Below are positions 20,201 to 30,949 of a stretch of DNA of 64,000 nucleotides, piece by piece. The DNA comes from Euglena gracilis. Its lineage: Eukaryota; Euglenida; Euglenophyceae; Euglenales. Within the stretch, counting starts at the first letter, position 1. Each line of letters begins with the position of its first letter. The stretch covers positions 61,129,858-61,193,857 of the forward strand of contig CP154954.1 in NCBI GenBank assembly GCA_039621445.1, read 5' to 3'. Below the pieces are notes generated by a model that ran no database searches, was not told where the DNA came from, and saw nothing but the letters and a program-made list of their open reading frames with translations. The position numbers and the translations under genes are program-made.

Positions 20201-21009
20201 AATGCTGGGTTTCTCAATCTAAAACTCGTTTCACTGACCCTTTTTTTTCGTAATCCAGCAGAATTTTTTCTGCTTGGTTCAGGTCCAGGTTGGCTCTGGG
20301 TTTTGGGTGGGAGGACAATTTTGGGGGATTCACCAAGGAGGGTTGAATTCCATTTTTTATCAATTGACATGTTGCTGGGGGGGGTATCTTTTGTCCACCA
20401 TTTTACACTTTTCTGAAGCCTCTGATGTAGGGGGGTGTATTCCCATTTTTCCTCCATGGATTTTATTGTCATTTTCTGGGGGCTGGGAGGGGGTGTTCGA
20501 CATTGCACCCCTGGTGCCCTTAGGGGTTGAGCATTCTGCTGGGTTTCTGGGGGGGTGTGCACGCTCTTCTCGCAGGCTTTCTGGTCCTCCGCTTTGTCAT
20601 TGTTGTTGTCATTTGACATACCATAGGGGCCCCTTTTTGGGTATCCTCCTTGTTTTGACTTGTCCCTGCCATGGGTGTTGAGGAAGAAAGGTGAGCGGGG
20701 GTTGCCCCCTTGTCCTCCACTGCCCCTGTGGGGGCATCCTCCTGGGGCTGCTGCAGTTGATTTATATAAGGTATGCACCTTAGCTGCTGGGGGGCCATTT
20801 ATGGTCCACCCCTTTGTCACCCATGGCCTTGTTGACGTAATTGGAGTGCCTGGCCTGATAAATCCTGGCCTCCGTGGCCTTGTGAAAAATGGCCGCCATG
20901 GCCCTGCGCTTGATGGCCACCATGGCTGTTCACATGAACAAAATTCTGGCCCATATGGCCTTGGTCTCTCCTCTGTGGGGCTGTTCTTGACCTTGGTCTC
21001 CAGCTCCAC
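20197..21009 (-). CDS. gag-like ORF of the DIRS-like element
   Basis: A 270-residue minus-strand ORF immediately upstream of RT, overlapping it by a few bases. It is rich in Pro, Gly, Lys and Gln, with CSCEQPWWPSSAGPWRPFF near the N-terminus and acidic/basic linker after. It lacks a clear zinc knuckle. Position and composition suggest the gag-like first ORF; the alternative is an N-terminal extension of pol. Confidence 0.45.
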   Translation of the reverse strand: MELETKVKNSPTEERPRPYGPEFCSCEQPWWPSSAGPWRPFFTRPRRPGFIRPGTPITSTRPWVTKGWTINGPPAAKVHTLYKSTAAAPGGCPHRGSGGQGGNPRSPFFLNTHGRDKSKQGGYPKRGPYGMSNDNNNDKAEDQKACEKSVHTPPETQQNAQPLRAPGVQCRTPPPSPQKMTIKSMEEKWEYTPLHQRLQKSVKWWTKDTPPSNMSIDKKWNSTLLGESPKIVLPPKTQSQPGPEPSRKNSAGLRKKRVSETSFRLRNPAF

Positions 21010-22306
21010 TGGAAATCGGGGTTGGGGCTGCTGTGCCCCCCCTGCTTCCCCTTGTCTAAGTTTTTGGGGGCGTTCAAAAAGTTATGAGCAAAAGTCGTTC
21101 AAACAGGTATGATCCATAATGTACATGATGAACAAGAAACAGACCGTACAAATGTCGTGTGCAATGTGAAACAAAAACCAAGGGAAGTTTGTGCCGGGGT
21201 GAGAGAGAGAAGGTCAAAGGGAAAATGAGCAATGCCCATCCTCAACGTAAGCTGTCCCAGCGTTTGCCAGCAATGGTGAATTTCTGTTGGGTGTGTTTCT
21301 GTTGGGTTAGTTGGCGATCTAGGAGACGGGTGCCATTACCCCGGCCTAAAAATGGTCAAAAATGACCTTTTTAGACAGAAAATGGCAAATTTGGAGGCTG
21401 CACGGTCCGCGCGCGGCCCAGAAAAGCAATTTTTAGCTCAAAAAAGGCAAAAAATGACCACTTTTTGGACCCGAAAATCTCCGATTTTATGACGAGCGCC
21501 GGACGCGCGGCAGCCCTCGGACCCCCCTCCCCCCTCTCCCTCCCGGCGCGGCCGCCTGCGCGGCTGCTCGCCCCCCCCTCAGCCCCCCCCCCCCCCCGGC
21601 TGTGCCTAGCCTCTGGAGGAGGTTCGGAACGTCTGACGAGGACCCTCGGCCACCAGGGGGGGTCCCCATTTTGCCGTGCCGAGGGGGTCAGTCCCCCCCG
21701 GGGGGGTCCACCGTGGCGGACAGCCGGAATTTCCCAAAGGAAAATTCCTTGGTATGGTTCGGCATGCCATGCCGAGGGGGTGGGCTGACCGCGGGAGGGT
21801 CCCCATTTTGCCGTGCTGGGGTGGTCCAACCACCAGTGGGGGGGGGGTGGCTGCCGAACCTCCGGAGGGTCACTTAGGGGGGGGGGTCACTTAGGAGGGG
21901 ATCGAAGAAAAAGGGCCACGGATCACCCGACCCCTTTTTTTTCGGAAATTTTTTGTGAAAATTTTGTTTTCTGACATCATTTCCACTAGAAGAAAGTCTC
22001 GCTTTTCTAAAAATCTCAAAAAAACGTGGTTTTTGAAGACTTTTTTCTTGAACTTTTTTTCCATTGTCTGAACCCGGACCCTGGAGGGTCATTTATGGGG
22101 GGGTCGTTTAGGTGTTGGTAATGGTAACATCGGTGTCTTGGCCGCTTTTGGTTATGATTGCTTATGTTGCGGGAAAATAAAGTTTCTTTTTTCCGATGAA
22201 AAAGTTGCGGAAAGATTTGAAACATTTCTCAGATTCTTCAAGGAAAAAAAGCTGACCAAGGATGGGGATGAGTCAACCACTGGGATTCCCTAAAGGTTCA
22301 TTTGCG
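21010..22306. other. C/G-homopolymer-rich stretch without genes
   Basis: Contains a repeated GGTCCCCATTTTGCCGTGC (near 21660 and 21800), GGCATGCCATGCC palindromes and GGTCACTTAGGGGGG. It is MITE debris of the G/C-run type. Long ORFs here exist only because stop codons are rare in C/G runs. Confidence 0.5.
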
Positions 22307-23329
22307 GGGGTCAACAGTGCCAAGCGGTAGCTTGGGGGGGGGGGGTAGTGGGTGGTCGGCCGACTAGTCGGCGGACTGCCCAATTGGTCGGCCGACTAGT
22401 CGGCCGACTAATCGGTCGGCCGACTATGGGTAGTCAGCCGATTAGTCGGCCGACTACCCACTCTAATTTTCTAACGGGTCAAAACCGCCGACTTTTAAGC
22501 CCCCCTTGGGAAATTTGTTTGACTAAAGCACCACAACACCAGTCAAAACCCACCCAAACGGCTCCGGAACCCCCAAATCGGGGGTGAATGTGCAAAAAAA
22601 AATTTTGGGGGAAAAGGTCCATTTTGGGCCAGCTTTGACAAAAGTACACCTCTCCCCATTGAATTTTCAATATAAGTCAAAATTTTCACAAAAAAAGGTC
22701 TTATCCCTCCAAGTCTATTACCAACATAGAAGGGATTTTTTTATTTGAAGGTGGGGTGCGGGGGGCGGAGCCCCCCCCGCCTATGCCAAAGTGAGCCACA
22801 AAAACGACTTAGCCAGCGAGTATGTTGCAAACACAGAAGGGATTTTGTTATTCGAGGCTCGGATTGGGGTGGAGGGTGGAGTTTTCTGCCTCTCGTGATA
22901 CAGAATGCTTGCATTTCTAAAGGATTTTCATGTAATCCCTGTTTCATCATTGGTTTTTTACCCCTCCGGACCCGCATCAAGGGCCCACCGACCCCCCACT
23001 GACCAAAGATTTCCATCTGGCGGTGTTTATTTAGGCGTAAGACACTTATTTTGGACCCATCCGGACCATTTCCGGGTGATTTGGGCCCGCCACACCCCAT
23101 TTTTATGACCGCCGACTAGCCACCGACTAGTTTGCATTGGATTTTCTTCATGGGGGGGGGCTTAAAAGTCGTCGTCGGTTTGGACCCGTTGGTACATTGG
23201 AGTGGGTTAGCAAAGGCCGTAATCTTTCACGTAAGTAATTTTCATGAAATTTCACGGCTTGTGTAAGTAATTTCGTGGACCATGAAAAGTTCGAATTTCA
23301 TTGACTGTGAATATTTGCTTCCTGCGGAA

Positions 23330-24515
23330 ATGAGATGCTTCATTGCGGTGGCCGAGTGTCTTTTTTTTTAGCCCTTTAAAACATTTTTTAGAAGGAGCAA
23401 GGGCTAACAGCTTCTGCTTTCCTAGATGTAAGAAAATTTTGTGTTCGCAGTTAGGAAGCAGTCCTGCGGAGGCCGTCGTGTTCCAAAAAGGGGGTGTTTG
23501 GTACAACAATCTTCTTTCCCAAGGCAACAGAAATCCACTGGCTGGGCTGTACGGGGGGGGGGGGGGGCAAACCCCCCCCTCTAAACTAAAAATTGGCACC
23601 GCCAGGAAAATGGAAAGCCCTGGAGGGGGGGGGGTTGGAACCCCCCAGGTTGAGGGGATTCCCGTACAGCCCTGACACTGGGGGGGGGGGGTGCCAGTTT
23701 TCAGAACATGCTGCCAGAAGAAAACCCTTTTGACAGATAAAAATTTCAGGAAGATAAAGGCTGGAAACACAAGCAAAAGAGAAAACCAATAAAGAAAGCA
23801 AAAAAACAAAGTGCGCAATTTACAACAACAGAGTCCTGTGTTTTTCCTGAAAACACCACAGGACCCTGACAGAGCTGCCAACACCTTCACGTCTTCTTCT
23901 TCTTTTGTAACTTCTTAGAACTAAAACTTCACACTAACTTCACATTCCACACGTAGAACCTGTGAGTGGAAGAATCACACATGAAACACAATCTGGATGA
24001 CGGACAAATGGGACGGAAAAAAGAACATTGGCAAATCTGGCAAAATTCCAGAATGAAGCCGCATGTCCTAAACTTAAAAGCACACAATGCCAGGTGAAAA
24101 CACTCCCAAAACACGGGTCAAAGACAGAGCTGCAGCAAGTGTTCTCTGTGAAATGGAAGCAAAAGTTCCTTCATGTAAAACACCACCAGAAAACCACATG
24201 GACCGCCAGAAAGTGATAGAAAAACAGAACGCACAATAGAAGACCTGCCACACAAGAGGGTGGCACTCAAAATTGTCACTCAGCGGAGCGTATTTTGGAA
24301 AAAATGGCAAATTTTTGAAAGTGGTCTAGATGCATCAGAAAAGACCAGGAGAACAATTCCTCAAAAGTCACCTTCAGAGGGGCATACTTGCTTCGACGTT
24401 CAATAAATACTGCATAAATAGATTCCTTATCCTTCAAATAGTTCGATTCTGCGTTCCAGACAAAGAAAAACAACGAATTTCAAGGGGAGAGCACACCAGT
24501 TTTGCTCTTTTTTTT
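23330..24515 (-). repeat. dispersed repeat R, copy 1
   Basis: Inverted relative to 29700-30790. Shared landmarks are TTGAAATTC, TTGTCTGGAAC, TTTGAAGGATAAGGAAT, CTCCTGGTC, CTTGTGTGGCAGGTCTTC, CTTCCTAACTGCGAA and a central G/C run. One frame gives LPNCEHKIFLHLGK here and LPNCECKIFLALG in copy 2, perhaps a remnant of coding sequence. Not identified further. Confidence 0.65.
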
Positions 24516-24989
24516 TTTTTTGACAATTGAGGCTTTCTGGCTTCACGGTGGGTAGCACAGCTTCACCCGAACCGTGCCCCGGGCCCAGGGAAACGTCTCT
24601 TTTGGCCCTCGCCACAAGAGGAACCCCCTTGTGACTCCCTGTGCCGCCACAGGTCGCGGGTAGCTTATACTGTGGGTGTAATGTACAAAGGGTGAAGATA
24701 TGTACTTGTTCCGGGTGCGGAGGTGAGTGGTTAGTGGTTAGCCGAAGATGAGCAAAGGTCACCTTCAATATATATGGCGCGGGGAGGGGGGAGAAGTTTG
24801 TGCCTCCTTTGCCAGTGGATGGCGTGTTTGTGTCTGGTTCCGCCCTTCTTGCCGCTGGTTGGCATGTGTGCATCTGGTCCCTAGGTGGTGTGTCTGCTCC
24901 GGAACGTGTCTTTTTCCCTTTTTTTTTTTTTTTCTTTTTGTTTTGGTGTCCGTGGGTGTTTGGAGGTTTGGTCATGACTTTGGATTGGG

Positions 24990-25694
24990 GCTTTGGGTCG
25001 TTGTGGTGTTTAGCGCACAGTGTGCTTTACGCTGAGTAGTTGCCAGATTTGGCGTGTTAGTGCTACTGCAATGGCTTGGTAACATTCGGACTGTTTCAGG
25101 TTCCTGATTTCTCCTTCTTGCCATGCCGTGGCTCTTTTTATGATGCGACCGAGGAGGCGGGCTGCCTCTGGGCCCAGGCCTCCCCAGGTGCCCATTGCCA
25201 GGGTTGTGAAGGACCAACCGGCGTTTTGACAGGTGATATCGTATTTGGAGTGTTTGGCTGTCTCTTTGCGGCGTAGAAAGGACCTCCACCGTTCCCGAGA
25301 GGTGTTTTGTTCTTGCACTTGCCAGCCGTGACAAATTGTGATGTCCAAGGCTGTGGGTTTGCCATCCTGCCAACATGAGAGCAGGAGATCAGCAGGGCGC
25401 AGGTTGGCATCTGGTGCATTTGGGATCGTGACTTCTTTTTGGACACCTTGGCCTGTGGAGGACAAAAGAGTGAAAATTGCGTCCTGAACGGCTGTGTGTC
25501 TGGAGGTGAAGTTATTCCGGGGGCAACAGATGAGGTGGTCCCCTTCCCTGTCTAGCGGTGCTGAGCAGCCTTGACATTGCTGTGTTTCATCATCGATAAT
25601 GGGCAGCCCAAGCCACCATTTGAGCCCCAGACAGTACTCGTCACTTGAGAAGACTGTGTGTAGGTTTTGCTCCCAATTAGGAAGTCCCTCCGTT
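24990..25694 (-). pseudogene. 3' end of an RLE-type non-LTR retrotransposon: zinc motif and endonuclease
   Basis: The minus-strand frame reads NWEQNLHTVFSSDEYC, a zinc-binding pattern CQGCSAPLDREGDHLICC with downstream RH, then RPADLLLSCWQDGKPTALDI. This matches the C-terminal CCHC plus restriction-like endonuclease (PD-(D/E)xK) region of site-specific-type non-LTR retrotransposons. The remaining 120 residues (GTWGGLGPEAARLLGR) complete the domain. The RT itself is absent on this side. A second, separate copy of the same domain is at 30950-31400. Confidence 0.75.
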
Positions 25695-26007
25695 CGCGAT
25701 CACCGCGAATGTTTTGAAACTGTTGAGATTTCAGTTTTCTGAGATTTCATGAAAATATGGGAAAATGCAATAAAACCGTGCAAATTTCACTTTACTGAAA
25801 TTTCAGGCCTTTTGAAAACTTTTGGCCATTGCTAGAGTGGGTAGTTGGCCGACTAGTTGGCCGACTACCCACTACCCCCCCCCCCCCGTCTCGCTGACTA
25901 GCTACCGACTAGGCCAAGTCGGCGGACCAATTGGGTAGTCGGCCGACTAGTCGGCCGACTACCCACTACCCCCCCCCCCAGTCTACCGCCTTGCGCCGGG
26001 GTCAACT

Positions 26008-26610
26008 AAGGGGGGTCGGCATGCCGTGGCGAGTGGTCCGGCTAGGGGGATAGGGGGGGGGGTTGGCGTGGCGAGGGGGTCCCGGAGGGGGTGGGGACGG
26101 CGCGGGGGTCTGTCGAAAAAAAAATTCTCGTTTACTCGCCTCCTTTGGAAAAAGTTACTAGTGCCAGGGACATTTTTGTCAGTGGCAAAAGGGTTGAAAA
26201 AATTTGAATGCACATTCCTGGTCATTTTCACGTGCTTTTTCATCATCTTTGCCAAAAAAAAGATGAAAAAATGTGTTTGCAGTCCCGATCATAATCCCGA
26301 TCCACATTCAGTGAATCCTTGCCCATTGTCCAGCAATCTCATGGCTTTCATTCATGAGGGCATCGACGTTTTGTGCATCATGGTCCATTTTCAACATGAG
26401 TGTCAAAAAAATAAAACACCACCGACAACTTTTCTTCGTCGCCTTCGGCGCCAAACTCCTTTTATTTTCCTTGTTCGCAAGGTGTAAAGAGAGAAAGAGG
26501 GAATTGCTTGGTCTCTCATTCCCGTCAAACTCCAAACCAACACCAAAATGGATGTTAAGTCGGTGACCCCCAGACCCCCTCGCCACGCCATGTCCGGCCC
26601 ACCTTGCTCG
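26008..26610. mobile_element. MITE-like segment with CCTCGCCACGCC termini
   Basis: The left part (GGGGGGTCGGCATGCCG, TGGCGTGGCGAGGGGG) and the right part (CCAGACCCCCTCGCCACGCC, then ATGTCCGGCCCACC) are inverted relatives. Both match the 190-bp MITE at 32750-32939. Exact ends and TSD were not resolved. It sits directly beside the TSD of MULE-like element 1. Confidence 0.45.
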
Positions 26611-27202
26611 GTTCCAAGGATCTTTATAAAAAGTGCCTGACACTGGATTGCTACCGTCTCCTCGATGGGAACAGTAAGGGGGGGAACAGTAAGAGGTGAG
26701 AGGGGGTTTTCCCATAGACCCGGCGCTACATCACGGCTGGATATAGGTGTAGGTTGGCAAAAAGACCTGTACCTATATGTGGACGACCTGCACCTATACC
26801 TATATGTCGCCTATATGTCCGAGAAAAGACTTATTCATTTCATTTATCCAGCGGGCAGGGGACAACTTCGTCAATTCTTGAGCCACATGGAGCTTGCTTT
26901 TCCGATGTAAACTGGGCTGAGATATGCAAACAATGGCCTCATGGGAACGGGGTGTGGTGTGAGGTGAAAATTGTTTCATTTCCTCGCCCACCTCCCCTGT
27001 GTCCTTCAGACCACCATTGACCAAATGGGGGTGTAATTAGGGGGGGGGTGAGTACCCCAACCCTAATTTCTAGCCTCTAAGCAAAAATGTTCGATTTTTT
27101 CAGCATGGTTGGATTTGTCATGGCTTCGGCAGGGGATCACCCCATTACAAATTCACTTGGTTCCATGCATCGGGTGGCGTTGTGGTGATGGACAAGTTTC
27201 GT
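26611..27202. other. non-coding interval
   Basis: A CTATAT-rich segment at 26745-26820 has weak inverted repeats, and a G run lies near 27038. No ORF or RNA gene is supported. Confidence 0.4.
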
Positions 27203-27739
27203 CGGGGATCAGGACACAATGACGTATACTGGGGGGGGGGGTAGTGGGTAGTCGACCGACAACCCAATTGGTCAGCCGACTGGGCCTGGTCGGTAGCTAG
27301 TCGGCGAGACGGGGGGGGGGGGGGGTTGTGGGTAGTCGGCCGACTAGTACCGGAGGGATGAAAATACCGGCGCATTAAATACCAATTGGCTTAATACCGC
27401 TCACAGGGGTGCCAGTCGTTTAAAACAACCTATTTTTTAAACGGATGAAAAAGGGCCAACGTTTTTAATCAATGAATGTAAAAAAAAACAGCCCAAAAAA
27501 CATGTCGTGCAGCCGTAAGAGGTGTTGAGGAAAGGCTGTCCCGTCTCTTCCGTGTAGGAGATTTCCTTGCTGACCCAGATCAAGTTATCCGTAAGCCGAT
27601 CGTTTTTTCTCCGGAAACGGGCGGAGCTTTTTCATGTCAGGGTCAAACTGCAAAACACAAACCGGCTGGGTTGTTCGGGACAAAAAAAACTGGGCCGGGG
27701 GAGGCGTTTCGGGACAAAAAAACTGGTCCTTGGGGGGCT

Positions 27740-27925
27740 ATTCAGGACACAAAATATATGTGGGGCCCAGGTGGCCCACCTGTGTCCAAAAATTGGCCCA
27801 AAACTCTGGCACCCAGGTGGCCCAAAAACTGTGGCCCACCGTGGCCAAAAATTGGCCCATAACTGTGCCACCCCCCCCCACCTGTGGGCAAAGATTGGCC
27901 CATAACTTGTGGCAATATGACCCCA
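27740..27925. repeat. relaxed GGCCCAAAA minisatellite
   Basis: Irregular units around GGCCCAAAAACTGTGGCCCA and AAAATTGGCCCATAACT, related to the array at 17455-17740. Confidence 0.7.
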
Positions 27926-27959
27926 CCCAGTTGAACAGAACTGGCCCCCCCCAATGTGG

Positions 27960-28784
27960 AACAAAACTGAGCCCTGTGGACCCAAAGGTCTCTACGAGAA
28001 AAAAAACCCAGATTGAAGATCCAACATTTAAATCCAAAAAAACCCAGATGGGGATAAAAAACCCCAGATGAAAGATCCAACATTTGGATCCATGCCAATC
28101 GACAGATCAACCCCTTCCCAAAGTGTTCACAGAAATACATTGCACTGAGACAGCAGAAAAGAAACAAGTGACAGTTCACATTTTAAAACCAATCCACCGT
28201 GGACATGATGGCTGAGGGGCTTGACCGTAGGTGATGAAGTACTTGAAGTAGCACCAAGAAGCCAAGTAGAAAACCACAAATGTCACAGCAGGGTGAAGTT
28301 CTGCAGCAGCTACAAGTGGGGCTGATAAGCCCTGTCAACCATCACTTGATAACAGTCTTGTACTTCAATTCACACCATAGACTTGTATTTGGACTTTCCT
28401 TGTACCGTGTAGCTTGTCCCGATATTGTTCTTGACTCTTGACCATTTGACTTGGACTTGGGCTTCAACTTGAAACTGGAAACTCGAAACTTCAGGTAGTT
28501 GAAATCTTGAACCCCACCAGGTGGTTTCAGTTGTCCGACATCATCTGCGAACGGAAAATAAAACACAGAAAGAAAGGAAACTCAGGGTCCCACAGCTAAA
28601 ATTAGGATCCACCACAGTAAATCGCGCGTGCGCGAATTTCTCCCTTTTCGACAATAAAAAACGTGTTTCTTTCTGTTGTTCTCCCTTGTTTCGTCGAAAA
28701 TTTAAAAAAGACATAAAAAAACGGGATCCCTGACCGCTCACCGGGCGAGTTGCCGTAACTGGCAAACTGGGCACTTTTCTGACA
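27960..28784. other. non-coding interval with local duplications
   Basis: A short duplication around 28000-28090 (AACCCAGAT, GATCCAACATTT twice) is the only structure seen. Neither strand gives a supported gene. Confidence 0.4.
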
Positions 28785-28900
28785 GAAAGGCGGTGGTGGG
28801 GCGAACCGAGTCCACCGACCAGTGGCACGGCCTACTAGATTTGATGTCTTCAGGGGGTAAGGCTATGTACAGAAGCAACAGTCTGTGCTAGGGCCGGGCG
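28785..28900. repeat. block shared with 18310-18480
   Basis: Same ordered words (GGCGGTGGTGGGGCG, TCCACCGAC, GGCTATGTACAGA) as near the DIRS-like element. Confidence 0.65.
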
Positions 28901-29049
28901 ATGGGAGGGCAAGGAGAGGGGTGAGAGATGTGAGCTTAGAGAAGGGTGTGAGGTGGGGCCGCCATTGATCGGCTGCCGGAGTAGCTGCCGGGCACTAGTT
29001 CGTCGGGTTGTGATTGAGGAAGTTGGCGGATCCTCTGCCACGTGGGTCA

Positions 29050-29610
29050 TCATGCGTCGCTACGGAGCTCGCGCTCTTGTTTACAACGCCGCCGCACGTG
29101 GAGGAGTGTCGTACCGAGAGCCACTTCTGCCAAGCCTTTGGCGGTCATCGGGCAGTCTCTCACCGAAGGGCTGCGTAATAAAACGCGGGTCATTGAAGGT
29201 GGCCACAATGGGCCTTTTTTCGTGGTGCTTTGGCCATATGGATCGCATGGCTTAAGAGGCTGACGCAGGCGGCATGCTTGCACCTCCCCGTTGCTGGACG
29301 GAGTAAGGTTGATGATGGCTTGTTTCACCACCGTCAGCAAGCTCCTCGGGGCACTGTCCCCAAGCAAGATGCTTCGCAAGCTCCCTGGCCAGGGCCTCAG
29401 GCCCTGCCAGCAGTTGGCCTCCGTTGCTCGCCTCTCCCAAGAGTCGTGCTGCCGCATGAGTAGACGTATGCACTGGCCAAACGAAGGCAAGGGCCGCAGC
29501 ACCCATGCCCCGGTAGCAATCCCAGACAAATGGAATGAACGTCCATCCCCTTCGTTGGCTGCCAGTGTGGTGCCAAAGTCTTTTATACGAATAAAAGACC
29601 ATTCCGACAA
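29050..29610 (-). CDS. uncharacterised minus-strand ORF
   Basis: A 186-residue ORF with many Arg, Leu, Ser and Pro. No motif is recognised and both strands are open over much of it, so it may be a chance ORF or RLE-element remnant. Immediately right of it, 29690-29715 reads GGACTTCCTAATTGGGAGCA on the plus strand. This is the same sequence as the start of the RLE endonuclease fragment at 25670-25694, in opposite orientation. Confidence 0.2.
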   Translation of the reverse strand: MSEWSFIRIKDFGTTLAANEGDGRSFHLSGIATGAWVLRPLPSFGQCIRLLMRQHDSWERRATEANCWQGLRPWPGSLRSILLGDSAPRSLLTVVKQAIINLTPSSNGEVQACRLRQPLKPCDPYGQSTTKKGPLWPPSMTRVLLRSPSVRDCPMTAKGLAEVALGTTLLHVRRRCKQERELRSDA

Positions 29611-29699
29611 TTCGACGCCGTCTTAAACGTCTTTTTCCGTCTTTTTCTTCGGGGAAAAAAAAACACGACAGTTTTAAACATTCGCGGGGCTCACGAACG

Positions 29700-30790
29700 G
29701 AAGGACTTCCTAATTGGGAGCAAAAACCGGTGTGTTCTCCGCCTTGAAATTCTTTTTTTTTCTTTGTCTGGAACCCAGATTCCAACTATTTGAAGGATAA
29801 GGAATATTTTGATGCAGGACTTATTGAACGTCGAAGCGGGTATGCCCCCCTGAAGGTGACTTTTGAAGAATTGCTCTCCTGGTCGTTTCTGGTGCATATA
29901 GACCACTTTCAAAAATTTGCCATTTTTTCCAAAATACGCTCCGCTGGGTGACATTTTGAGTTCCACCCTCTTGTGTGGCAGGTCTTCTTTTGTGCATTCT
30001 GTTTTTCTATCATTTTCTGCCGGTCCATATCGTTTTCTGGTGGTGTTTTACATGAAGAAACTTTTGCTTCCATTTCTCAGAGAACATTTGCTGCAGCTCT
30101 GTCTTTGACCTGTGTTTTGGGAGTGTTTTCTCCTGGCATTGTGTGCTTGTAATCTTAGGACATGCGGCTTCATTCTAGATTTTTGCCAAATTTGCCATTG
30201 TTCTTTTTTCCCGTCCCATTTGTCCATCATCCATGTTGTCCTGTTGTGTTTCATGTATGATTCTTCCACTCACAGGTTCGACGTGTAGAATGTGAAGTCA
30301 AAGAAGTTACAAAAGAAGAAGAAGAACAAGTGAAGGCATTGGCAGGTGTTGTCACGGTCCTGTGGTGTTTTGCAGAAAAAAACACAGGGCTCTGTTGTTG
30401 TTAATCGTGCACTTTCTTTTTTTGGTTTTCTCCCTGTGTTGTGCCTGCGTTTCCAGCCTTTGTCTTCCTGAAATTTTTCTCCGTTGTACGGGAATCCCCT
30501 CAACTGGGCAGTTCCAACCCCGGCACCAATTTTTTGTGGCGTGGTGATGGGTTTGCCCCCCCCCCCCCCCGTAGAAGCCGGGTGCCAGGGGATTTTTGGT
30601 GGAAAAACCTTTTTCGGAAGAAGAAACTGGGATTTCAAGCTGGTGGCATTGGGAAGAAAATTTTTGCACCAAAGACCCTTATTTTGAACACAATGACGGC
30701 TTCGGGTGGACCCCTTCCTAACTGCGAATGCAAAATTTTCTTAGCTCTTGGTCCGTGCCAAAGACGTTTCAACATTGGAAATTGGTGAAG
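29700..30790 (+). repeat. dispersed repeat R, copy 2
   Basis: Inverted, diverged copy of 23330-24515, including the central C run near 30560 and the CCTTCCTAACTGCGAATGCA word near 30712. The two copies lie in different transposons about 5 kb apart. Confidence 0.65.
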
Positions 30791-30949
30791 CAAGCTCCCC
30801 AGGGCGACCGCTGGAATGGCCTCCCTTAGCCTGCAAGCTCCGCTGGGATGGCCTCACTTAGCCGGCAAGACGTCCGGCCCCTATGTCTTTTTCCATACTG
30901 TCGAAAACCCGTCTTTTTGATTTTCGACGACCGCTTTAAACTGATTTAA

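Larger units (their letters stand above)
23208..25834. mobile_element. hAT-like element 1 inside MULE-like element 1
   Basis: The 8-bp duplication GAGTGGGT (23200-23207 and 25835-25842) encloses a 2627-bp insertion. Its ends are TAGCAAAGGCC and, inverted, TAGCAATGGCC. An 8-bp TSD with short inverted termini indicates the hAT superfamily. It splits the right terminal repeat of the MULE-like element. No hAT transposase is readable; the cargo is a dispersed repeat and the 3' end of an RLE-type retrotransposon. Confidence 0.8.
22316..25997. mobile_element. MULE-like element 1, interrupted by a hAT-like element
   Basis: The 9-bp duplication GGGGTCAAC flanks the element (22307-22315 and 25998-26006). 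Left terminus AGTGCCAAGCGGTAGCTTGG; the right terminus read inverted is GGCGCAAGGCGGTAGACTGG. Inward of a G run, both termini are built of GTCGGCCGAC palindromes. A 9-bp TSD with long inverted termini is typical of the Mutator-like superfamily. The interior (22490-23190) is the same family, inverted, as 58890-59900. Without the inner insertion it would be about 1.05 kb. No transposase is present. Confidence 0.8.

Noticed and set aside
21465-21894. Pro/Arg-rich ORFs in several frames
   Set aside because: They cover C/G homopolymers where stop codons are rare in all frames; no domain or splice structure.
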